A DNA stretch of 64,000 nucleotides from Moellerella sp963519845 (GTDB lineage Bacteria; Pseudomonadota; Gammaproteobacteria; Enterobacterales; Enterobacteriaceae), in contig CAUQNX010000001.1 of NCBI GenBank assembly GCA_963519845.1, forward strand, positions 372,001 to 436,000, given 5' to 3'. Both the position numbers and the translations under genes were made by a program. The notes below the pieces were generated by a model that was given only the letters and a program-made list of their open reading frames with translations, was not told where the DNA came from and did no database searches. Each line of letters opens with the position of its first letter. The first letter of the stretch is position 1. Below are positions 56,240 to 62,978 of the stretch, piece by piece.

Positions 56240-56929
56240 ATGAATAGCTTTAATATAAATAGTATTCCCGCTGATATTATTAACACCTTAGAAATAAGTG
56301 ATGATGCTTGGGGAATTAGAGATGAAAAATCTTGTTTTGTTTATGCTAATGATACATTTAGAAAAATACAAGGACTTGATAAAAAATTTTCTTATGAAGG
56401 AAAGTATGATCGTGAAATTCCGTGGCAAGGTGCTCAGTTTAGTAAAGATTTTATATTACATGATCAAATTGTAATGAAGCGAGAGGAAACTATTATATCG
56501 TTAGAAACCCACAAACATTTTAAAGATACATATTTATCATCCTATCTTTGTGAAAAAATCCCTTTTTTTGATGAAAATAATAAATGCCAAGGTACCATAT
56601 TTTATGGGCGTAAAGCCGAATCTTACTGTTTAAATCGCCTGTATCGTGGAAAATTACCTGGTACAATTATTTTTACGCCCCCTGTTGATACTCTATCAAC
56701 TCGTGAATGGGATATTGTTTTTCTCTTTATCCATCGCTACACCAGCAAACAAATCGGTAAAATTCTTAATATCTCCTATCGTACTGTCGAAAACCATTTT
56801 GCGGCTATTTATCGAAAAATAGGTATTCATAAGTCCTCGCAATTTTTAGAATACTGTTATGAACATGACTTTGATTTATATGTTCCTGAGCATTTTGTTA
56901 AAGCAGGCAGCCGATTACTGTTTAAATAA
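56240..56929 (+). CDS. Array gene 6: PAS-LuxR regulator, class Y
   Basis: 229 aa. Class-Y residues Ala36, Gln44, Tyr56, Tyr122-Gly123. The sensor start is AWGIRDEKSCFVYAND. The first 75 bp or so are identical to gene 7 while the middle differs, so the variable block is bounded on both sides by conserved DNA. The linker has a small change (LPGTIIFTPP). Confidence 0.85.
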   Translation: MNSFNINSIPADIINTLEISDDAWGIRDEKSCFVYANDTFRKIQGLDKKFSYEGKYDREIPWQGAQFSKDFILHDQIVMKREETIISLETHKHFKDTYLSSYLCEKIPFFDENNKCQGTIFYGRKAESYCLNRLYRGKLPGTIIFTPPVDTLSTREWDIVFLFIHRYTSKQIGKILNISYRTVENHFAAIYRKIGIHKSSQFLEYCYEHDFDLYVPEHFVKAGSRLLFK

Positions 56930-56942
56930 CAAGGAGTGAGAA

Positions 56943-57632
56943 ATGAATAGCTTTAATATAAATAGTATTCCCGCTGATATTATTAACACCTTAGAAATAA
57001 GTGATGATGCTTGGGGCATCAAAGATAAAAATTCTTGTTTTGTTTATGGTAATAATAAATTACGCATATTAAATAATATTCCACTAAATTTCGATTATGA
57101 AGGATTATTTGATAATGAAGTTCCTTGGAACGGTGCTCAATTCCATCAAGAATTTGTTTTACATGATAAAGTAACCATGAGTAACAATAAAAATATAACA
57201 TCATTAGAAACGCATAAGTGGAATAAAGAAAATAATTTATCATCATATCTATTTGAGAAAATCCCTTTTTATAATGAGTATAATGAATGCCAAGGTATTA
57301 TATTCCATGCCCGTAAAGCCGAATCCTATTGTTTAAACCGCCTTTATCGCCAAAAGTTACCCAGTTCACTAATGTTTACTCCCCCCGTTAATACCCTATC
57401 AGCTCGTGAATGGGATATTGTTTTTCTATTTATCCATCGCTACACCAGTAAACAAATCGGTAAAATTCTCAATATATCCTATCGTACTGTCGAAAATCAT
57501 TTTGCGGCCATTTATCGAAAAATAGGCATTCATAAATCCTCGCAATTTTTAGAATACTGTTACGAAAATGATTTTGATTTATATGTTCCTGAGCATTTTG
57601 TTAAGGCGGGTAGTCGATTATTATTTAAGTGA
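56943..57632 (+). CDS. Array gene 7: PAS-LuxR regulator, class H
   Basis: 229 aa. Class-H residues Gly36, Asn44, Phe56, His122-Ala123. The HTH matches genes 3-6 except His209 to Asn (YENDFD). The linker reads RQKLPSSLMFTPPVNTLS. The TGA stop and following spacer differ from the other copies, marking the end of the most homogenised block. Confidence 0.85.
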   Translation: MNSFNINSIPADIINTLEISDDAWGIKDKNSCFVYGNNKLRILNNIPLNFDYEGLFDNEVPWNGAQFHQEFVLHDKVTMSNNKNITSLETHKWNKENNLSSYLFEKIPFYNEYNECQGIIFHARKAESYCLNRLYRQKLPSSLMFTPPVNTLSAREWDIVFLFIHRYTSKQIGKILNISYRTVENHFAAIYRKIGIHKSSQFLEYCYENDFDLYVPEHFVKAGSRLLFK

Positions 57633-57647
57633 AAAATGGAGTAAGTA

Positions 57648-58334
57648 GTGGAAATTTTTAATACAAAGAATATTCCCTTAGATATTATTAATACTTTAGA
57701 AATAAGTAATGATGCATGGGGTATTAAAGATACAAAATCCTGCTTTGTTTATGCTAATAATGCCTTAAAAAAATTACAATCCCTCAGTCATAAATTTTCC
57801 TATGGGGGGCTATATGATGATGAGATACCTTGGGAGGGTGCTCAATTTCATAAGGAATTTATATTACATGATAAAATGGTCATAGCTCGTAAGCAAACTA
57901 TTATTTCTTTAGAAACACATAAATATTTTAAGAATACTTATCTAACTTCTTACTTATGCCAAAAAATACCTTTTTTTGATGAAAATAATGAATGTCAGGG
58001 TATTGTTTTTTATGGCCGTAAAGCCGAACCCTACTATTTAAATCGTCTTTATCAAGGAAAGCTTCCGGCTTCACTGATCTTTACACCTCCGATTGAAATT
58101 CTATCAGCTCGTGAGTGGGATATTATTTTCCTTTTTATCCATGACTATAGCCGTAAACAGACTGCTGAAATACTTAAAATATCGCATCGAACAATAGAAT
58201 ATCATTTCACCTCTATATTTAAAAAAATAGGTGTGAAAAATATAAAACAACTGCGTGAATATTGTTATGAAAAAAACTTTCAACTCTATATCCCTGAACA
58301 TTTATTCTTTTTCTTTACCTTTAATAAAATTTGA
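57648..58334 (+). CDS. Array gene 8: PAS-LuxR regulator, class Y, divergent HTH
   Basis: 228 aa, starting at a GTG with GGAG 6 nt upstream. The sensor half is class Y (Ala36, Gln44, Tyr56, Tyr122-Gly123) and close to gene 4. The HTH has drifted (DYSRKQTAEILKISHRTIEYHF, then KIGVKNIKQLREYC), and the C-terminal end has a run of Phe instead of VKAGSRLLFK. Its DNA targets may differ from those of genes 3-7. Confidence 0.8.
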   Translation: MEIFNTKNIPLDIINTLEISNDAWGIKDTKSCFVYANNALKKLQSLSHKFSYGGLYDDEIPWEGAQFHKEFILHDKMVIARKQTIISLETHKYFKNTYLTSYLCQKIPFFDENNECQGIVFYGRKAEPYYLNRLYQGKLPASLIFTPPIEILSAREWDIIFLFIHDYSRKQTAEILKISHRTIEYHFTSIFKKIGVKNIKQLREYCYEKNFQLYIPEHLFFFFTFNKI

Positions 58335-58377
58335 TAATAAGTTGTATGATAATATGGAGGTGAATTAAAAAACAGCC

Positions 58378-59082
58378 ATGAACATAAAAATAAATACTCA
58401 TACAAAGGAAATTAGAGATAATATTATCATCTCTAATTCATTAGTTAACACATTAAATAAAAATAGTGATCCTTGGTATATAAAAGATGTAAATCTAAAA
58501 TATATTTATGCTAATTCAACCTATAGGAATTTGATTGGAAACATCAATCCGGTGGGATATTTAGAACGGGGGATTAACTCAATTTTTAAAAAATATGCTT
58601 ATCTTATAGAGCAACATGAAATAGATGTTATTGTTAAATTAAAGCGTATATCTTCAATTGGTTATTTTTTAGCTGAAAATAATAAAAAATCAAAATTGCT
58701 ATACTGCGATAAAATACCAATGATTGATGAAAATAAAATTTGCATTGGAATTATTTCACACATCAGAGAATTAATTTACTTTAATTCACTCGATTATTTT
58801 AATCACTCACCTCTACTCCCCATTTATACGCAAGCCCCTTATATTCCATTAACAGAACGGGAATGGAAAGTGCTTTTTCTTTTTTGTCGTGGAATTCCAA
58901 ATAAGTCTATATCTATTGAGGTAGGAATATCTGATAAAACATTAGAAAAAATAATTTATATTATCTATGATAAATTAATGGTGGTTTCATCACTCGATTT
59001 ACGTATTCTATGCCGAAAAAATCATTATGACTTATATATTCCAAATTGTTATTTAAACAGCCTTAATTACATTATTCTTTAA
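58378..59082 (+). CDS. Array gene 9: divergent PAS-LuxR protein
   Basis: 234 aa. PAS-like pattern retained (SDPWYIKDVNLKYIYANSTYRNL; YCDKIPMIDENKICIGII) with an HTH of the same type (PLTEREWKVLFLFCRGIPNK), but little close identity to the core. The nearest GGAGG is 20 nt before the ATG, so the start is uncertain. Like gene 1, it looks like an old paralog at the edge of the array. It fits neither sensor class. Confidence 0.75.
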   Translation: MNIKINTHTKEIRDNIIISNSLVNTLNKNSDPWYIKDVNLKYIYANSTYRNLIGNINPVGYLERGINSIFKKYAYLIEQHEIDVIVKLKRISSIGYFLAENNKKSKLLYCDKIPMIDENKICIGIISHIRELIYFNSLDYFNHSPLLPIYTQAPYIPLTEREWKVLFLFCRGIPNKSISIEVGISDKTLEKIIYIIYDKLMVVSSLDLRILCRKNHYDLYIPNCYLNSLNYIIL

Positions 59083-59182
59083 TAATGAGTATTTATCCCC
59101 CTTCTATCTTTAAAAGAATCATTTAATATCTAAAATTAGAGATAAGACAATAGCTAAATAATACTTTAGTAGGGAAATAAAT

Positions 59183-59440
59183 ATGGAAAAATATGATTGG
59201 CATCCAGCGGATATTATCGCCGCAATAAAAAAACAAGGTACATCTCTCTCCCAAGTATCCCGTCAAGCAGGTTTAGCAGCTTCAACATTATCAAATGCCC
59301 TGCAACGTCCATGGCCAAAAGGTGAAGCTATTATTGCTTATCAACTGGGTATCTCACCTATGGAAATATGGCCTTCTCGTTATATCAATAATAAGCTTAA
59401 TACATTTTGGCTTGCCTTACATAATCACCAATTGAGCTAG
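59183..59440 (+). CDS. Ner/SfsB (Nlp)-family winged-helix regulator
   Basis: 85 aa. DWHPADIIAAIKKQGTSLSQ, then STLSNALQRPWPKGE and IWPSRY match E. coli SfsB (Nlp, 92 aa) and phage Ner proteins. SfsB is linked to maltose gene expression; Ner represses phage Mu early genes. It lies 100 bp after the array, same strand, with AGGGA 7 nt before the ATG. It may be an independent chromosomal gene or the control gene of the island. Confidence 0.85.
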   Translation: MEKYDWHPADIIAAIKKQGTSLSQVSRQAGLAASTLSNALQRPWPKGEAIIAYQLGISPMEIWPSRYINNKLNTFWLALHNHQLS

Positions 59441-59457
59441 TCTACTTCCTTTTCATC

Positions 59458-59496
59458 AAATTTAAAGTTCTGAAAAGTGCTTAGAACTTTAAATTT
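59458..59496 (+). terminator. Long stem-loop after the Ner-like gene
   Basis: aaatttaaagttct (59458-59471) / agaactttaaattt (59483-59496), perfect 14-bp stem with an 11-nt loop, 18 bp past the stop. There is no T run after it; it may mark the end of the array transcript. Confidence 0.55.
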
Positions 59497-59871
59497 GTCC
59501 ACATAACATTAAACTTAGAAAAATATCTTTCTCAATCTATCGAGTATATTATAAGAAATAGAGGTGAGTATATTCCCCTATAACGAAAACTACGTAAAAA
59601 TGTAAATTAAAAAAAAACATAAACATTAAGCAATAAATAAAAACTCTGTTTTAGGATACTTTTTATTTTTATAGAGTGTAATTATAGCGGTTAGATATAT
59701 TAACTTAGCCAGATTAAAATCATATTGCAGAGAAAACAGAGTTGGGAATTGAAGCACAGCAGCTATCCATTGATAGCTGATACTCTTGATAGATAGTTAG
59801 ATAGTTAAGAAGAAAAGACAATTTTTTGAATAGTAAGAAGTAACTAGAAGAATGGTTGACCAAAGTCCTCA
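59497..59871. other. Non-coding stretch between the array and the tRNA
   Basis: About 375 bp, AT-rich. No gene, integrase fragment or tRNA 3'-end duplication was recognised. It has short tagatagttag-like repeats near 59790-59810 only. Confidence 0.45.
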
Positions 59872-59908
59872 TAAAGAGAAGCCCCATGTTAATGAATAAC
59901 ATAGGGCT
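59872..59908 (-). terminator. Terminator of the tRNA-Asp gene
   Basis: agccccatgtta (59880-59891) / taacatagggct (59897-59908), 12-bp stem with one G-U pair and 5-nt loop; on the minus strand followed by TCTCTTT. Confidence 0.82.
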
Positions 59909-59915
59909 AAATGCT

Positions 59916-59992
59916 TGGCGGAACGGACGGGACTCGAACCCGCGACCCCCTGCGTGACAGGCAGGTATTCTAACCAACTGAACTACCGCTCC
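59916..59992 (-). tRNA. tRNA-Asp (anticodon GTC)
   Basis: 77 nt including an encoded CCA. On the minus strand it begins GGAGCGGTAGTTCAG, has anticodon loop CTGTCAC, T-loop GGTTCGAGTCC, and ends CCGTTCCGCCA, almost identical to E. coli tRNA-Asp. Its place beside dnaQ is that of aspV in E. coli. The 3' end faces the regulator array. Confidence 0.97.
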
Positions 59993-59995
59993 ACT

Positions 59996-60017
59996 CTTTG
60001 TCCTTGTTAGGACAAAG
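59996..60017 (-). other. Hairpin in the tRNA-Asp leader
   Basis: ctttgtcc (59996-60003) / ggacaaag (60010-60017), perfect 8-bp stem with a 6-nt loop 3 nt before the mature tRNA 5' end. It may position the precursor for RNase P. Confidence 0.5.
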
Positions 60018-60020
60018 CGG

Positions 60021-60049
60021 ATATTACGAATGATTGAGTCATTCGTCAA
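60021..60049 (-). promoter_or_regulatory. Sigma70 promoter of tRNA-Asp
   Basis: On the minus strand TTGACG (60044-60049), a 17-bp spacer and TAATAT (60021-60026). A GC-containing discriminator (CCGC) follows, as in stringently controlled tRNA promoters. The spacer is largely an inverted repeat, acgaatga / tcattcgt. Confidence 0.8.
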
Positions 60050-60107
60050 TCATTTTTCTATAAAAATGATGCATTTGGACAGTATTTAACCGAAGACACT
60101 GTTTATG

Positions 60108-60869
60108 TTAATGTAATTGAGGATCTTCATCTGCAATTTGCCGCCACAAACAGAGGTTTCCGCCCTTCTTATCCACCAGATCCAGTCGAGATTGATGTTC
60201 AATCAGCTCTTCAGCAGTAGCATAAACCACTTTCAGTCCTGAAGTTGGTCGTACAATACGCTGGATTTCTTGCACTGACTGATCGTTGGAATTCTCAGAT
60301 TCTAATGAAAATGCCAATGATGTCTGTCCACCTGTCATCGCCAAGTAAACATCAGACAAAATTTCAGCATCGAGTAAAGCGCCATGCAATAGGCGTTTAG
60401 AGTTATCGATCATATATCGATCGCATAATGCGTCTAAGTTATTACGCTTACCGGGAAAAAGTACGCGAGCGAGCGCCAAACTATCGGTTATCTTACAAAA
60501 TTCAGCCGTTGGTGGAATATCGCGATTTAATTTTCGAAATTCATAGTCCATAAAACCGATATCAAATGATGAGTTATGGATAACTAACTCAGCCCCTCGA
60601 ATAAATTCGAGAAACTCATCGGCTATATCGCCAAAAACCGGTTTATCGAGTAAAAATTCGTCACTGATCCCATGGATGCCGAAGGCTTCAGGATCGACCA
60701 GTCGATCAGGCTTAATGTACATATGAAAATTACGCCCAGTCAGCCGACGATCAATCACTTCAACCGCGCCTATCTCGATAATATTATGGCCTTCATAGTG
60801 AACGCCCAGCTTATTCATACCGGTAGTTTCAGTATCAAGTACAATTTGTCGTTTTATCGCCGTGCTCAT
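60108..60869 (-). CDS. dnaQ: DNA polymerase III epsilon subunit (3'-5' proofreading exonuclease)
   Basis: 253 aa from the second of two adjacent ATGs, which reproduces the E. coli start MSTAI; E. coli DnaQ is 243 aa. Exo I LDTETTG (Asp12, Glu14), Exo II NSSFDIGFM and Exo III HGALLDAEILSDVYLAM with catalytic His are intact. The C-terminal part binds the polymerase subunit. Divergent from rnhA with 57 bp between starts, as in E. coli. Confidence 0.97.
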   Translation of the reverse strand: MSTAIKRQIVLDTETTGMNKLGVHYEGHNIIEIGAVEVIDRRLTGRNFHMYIKPDRLVDPEAFGIHGISDEFLLDKPVFGDIADEFLEFIRGAELVIHNSSFDIGFMDYEFRKLNRDIPPTAEFCKITDSLALARVLFPGKRNNLDALCDRYMIDNSKRLLHGALLDAEILSDVYLAMTGGQTSLAFSLESENSNDQSVQEIQRIVRPTSGLKVVYATAEELIEHQSRLDLVDKKGGNLCLWRQIADEDPQLH

Positions 60870-60926
60870 CATAGTTTTTTATGTCAGACTAAGGTTTTTA
60901 ATAATATAAGGGTAAGTCTACCAGAA

Positions 60927-61394
60927 ATGACTAAACAGGTAGAGATTTTCACAGATGGTTCATGTCTTGGTAATCCAGGTCCCGGTGGCTATGGCGCACT
61001 GCTTCGTTATCAACAACATGAAAAAACACTGAGCCAAGGCTTCTTTTTAACGACAAATAACCGTATGGAGTTACTTGCGGCTATCGTATCTTTAGAATCA
61101 CTTAAGATGCCCTGTAATATCATCTTAACGACAGATAGCCAATACGTTCGACAAGGTATCACGCAGTGGATACATAATTGGAAGCGACGTCAATGGCGTA
61201 AAGCGGATAAGTCGCCCGTGGTAAATGTAGATCTATGGAAACGTCTTGATAGCGCAATTACCCCTCATCAGATCGATTGGCGTTGGGTTAAAGGTCATGC
61301 CGGTCACCCTGAAAATGAGCGCTGTGATGAGTTAGCTAAACAAGCCGCCAATGCCCCGACTGAAGAAGATACTGGATATAAACCCGCTGATTAA
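60927..61394 (+). CDS. rnhA: Ribonuclease HI
   Basis: 155 aa, exactly the E. coli length. Catalytic Asp10 (FTDGSCLGNPGPGG), Glu48, Asp70, with His124 and Asp134, all at E. coli positions. It removes RNA from RNA-DNA hybrids. A longer frame upstream runs antisense through dnaQ and is not coding. The stop is 2 bp from the end of the converging yafS. Confidence 0.98.
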   Translation: MTKQVEIFTDGSCLGNPGPGGYGALLRYQQHEKTLSQGFFLTTNNRMELLAAIVSLESLKMPCNIILTTDSQYVRQGITQWIHNWKRRQWRKADKSPVVNVDLWKRLDSAITPHQIDWRWVKGHAGHPENERCDELAKQAANAPTEEDTGYKPAD

Positions 61395-61396
61395 AC

Positions 61397-62113
61397 TTAG
61401 TTATGTTTTTTTATTGACTTAGTTGCGCCCAGTGCATTACCTATTTTCATTCTAGAGCGGCTAAATTTTAATAGCGTTGGTGTCAATGGACAAGTGCGTT
61501 TGCGCGCGACAATGACACTCAGCGCACCAAAATAGTTCGGATGTTGGTTAATCCAGCGCTCTGGACTATGCCAAGGGAATAGCTGGCAGTTTCTCAGATA
61601 AAGTACTTCGTAATTTAAGACGCCGAGCCAGTCAAGAATGCGCAGTGTGGAAAACATTCGTCCACAATAAGGCTGCTTCTTTCTTAAAATCGGCACGCAT
61701 TTAGCTAAACCCACTAGACTAAAGGGATTAAGTCCAGAAATCACTAGCCAGCCATCATCAGTCAATACCCGATCTGCCTCTCTTAACAATTGGTGAGGAT
61801 CCTCACTGTAAGTTAGCGTATTTATCATTAAGCATACATCTATCGATTTATACTCAAATGGCAGGAGATAGGGGTCACCTAGCACATGAAAGCGAGGATC
61901 ATCATTTCCCATGCTAAACTGATGCGGTATCATGCATGCATCTGTATTAATCTCATGGCTTAAATGGTCTAGCTTAAGTAGATGACGCCCATACATTCTT
62001 GGCAGCCAAGGTTGTAACTCCTGCTCCACGGCAAGGCGATATTGTTTTCCAAACGGGATATCAGACCAACTAACAGGCATCTTAATCGTTTTTTTAGTAC
62101 GCGCTGACATCAT
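61397..62113 (-). CDS. yafS: YafS-like SAM-dependent methyltransferase
   Basis: 238 aa. A class I methyltransferase of the methyltransf_11 type: GRHLLKLDHLSHEI takes the place of motif I without the usual GxGxG, then SIDVCLMINTLTYSEDPHQLLREADRVL and DDGWLVISGLNPFSLVGL. The substrate of YafS is unknown. AAGGG precedes the ATG. Divergent from gloB across 37 bp, the E. coli order. Confidence 0.9.
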   Translation of the reverse strand: MMSARTKKTIKMPVSWSDIPFGKQYRLAVEQELQPWLPRMYGRHLLKLDHLSHEINTDACMIPHQFSMGNDDPRFHVLGDPYLLPFEYKSIDVCLMINTLTYSEDPHQLLREADRVLTDDGWLVISGLNPFSLVGLAKCVPILRKKQPYCGRMFSTLRILDWLGVLNYEVLYLRNCQLFPWHSPERWINQHPNYFGALSVIVARKRTCPLTPTLLKFSRSRMKIGNALGATKSIKKHN

Positions 62114-62150
62114 AACAATTCACCCTTCATTTTTATTAACAGAGGTAATT

Positions 62151-62906
62151 ATGGAACTGATACAGATCTCTGCTCTAAACGATAATTATATTTGGTTACT
62201 CGTTGATCCTAACAATCAGTGTATCATTGTTGATCCATCAGTGTCAGAACCCATTGTTGAAAAAATAAACACGTTAAATCTGACGCCTATCGCAATTTTG
62301 CTAACTCATCATCATAGTGATCACGTTGATGGCGTACCTGAATTATTAGCACTTTATCCTGATTTAGCCGTTTTTGGGCCCGCTGAAACTCAGAGCAAAG
62401 GAGCCCAATATATTGTAGATGAAGGCGATTCAGTCAAAATCGGCACCTTTGATCTACAAGTGTTAGCATTTCCCGGCCATACCCTCGGCCATATTGGCTA
62501 CTATCAAGCTCCCTACCTCTTTTGTGGTGATACGCTTTTCTCCGCTGGTTGTGGTCGTATTTTCGAAGGAACGCCAGAGCAAATGTATCATTCGATTGAA
62601 AAGATCGCCCAACTTGCGGATGACACTTTAATTTGTTGTGCCCATGAATATACTCAATCTAACCTCAAATTTGCTCATCATATATGGCCAGAAAATGAAG
62701 CTATAACGAATTATTTACAGATTGTTGATGCAAAGAGGCAAAAACAGCAACCAACAGTACCTAGCACACTGAAAAAAGAGAAAGAAATAAATTTGTTTCT
62801 TAAATGTAATGACAATAACTTACAAAATAAACTATCAATTGGGATAGATAATCCACCACTTAGTATGATCTTTGCTAAATTACGTCAATTAAAAGATCAA
62901 TTTTAA
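62151..62906 (+). CDS. gloB: Hydroxyacylglutathione hydrolase (glyoxalase II)
   Basis: 251 aa, as E. coli GloB. Metallo-beta-lactamase fold with THHHSDHVDG, FPGHTLGHIGYY, FCGDTLFSAGCGR and CAHEYT as the binuclear metal site. It hydrolyses S-lactoylglutathione to lactate in methylglyoxal detoxification. Confidence 0.97.
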   Translation: MELIQISALNDNYIWLLVDPNNQCIIVDPSVSEPIVEKINTLNLTPIAILLTHHHSDHVDGVPELLALYPDLAVFGPAETQSKGAQYIVDEGDSVKIGTFDLQVLAFPGHTLGHIGYYQAPYLFCGDTLFSAGCGRIFEGTPEQMYHSIEKIAQLADDTLICCAHEYTQSNLKFAHHIWPENEAITNYLQIVDAKRQKQQPTVPSTLKKEKEINLFLKCNDNNLQNKLSIGIDNPPLSMIFAKLRQLKDQF

Positions 62907-62978
62907 TTTTGATCATTGTGTTATGCGCCTGAGATAAGTATTATTGTTCAACTTCTAAACATGATGAAAATAAGAACA

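Larger units (their letters stand above)
53427..58334 (+). repeat. Tandem array of about 703-bp gene repeats
   Basis: Starts of genes 2-8 are spaced 703, 704, 703, 703, 703 and 705 bp. Conserved DNA covers the 3' third of each gene, the 13-15-bp spacer with its Shine-Dalgarno, and the first about 40 bp of the next; the middle of each gene varies. The longest exact match I can follow by eye is 360 bp (55206-55565 against 55909-56268). Such an array should expand, contract and recombine readily. Confidence 0.9.

Noticed and set aside
53427..58334. CRISPR or insertion-sequence array
   Set aside because: Repeats are 703 bp, each an intact gene; there are no short repeat-spacer units, transposase or terminal inverted repeats.
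59497..59915. Attachment site at the tRNA-Asp 3' end
   Set aside because: I looked for a second copy of the tRNA end and for an integrase and found neither in the window.
59720..60049. 109-codon open frame on the minus strand over the tRNA-Asp gene
   Set aside because: Its middle (VVQLVRIPACHAGGRGFESRP) is the familiar false translation of a tRNA; there is no Shine-Dalgarno.
60672..60926. N-terminal extension of rnhA
   Set aside because: It runs antisense through dnaQ; the ATG at 60927 gives the exact 155-aa RNase HI.
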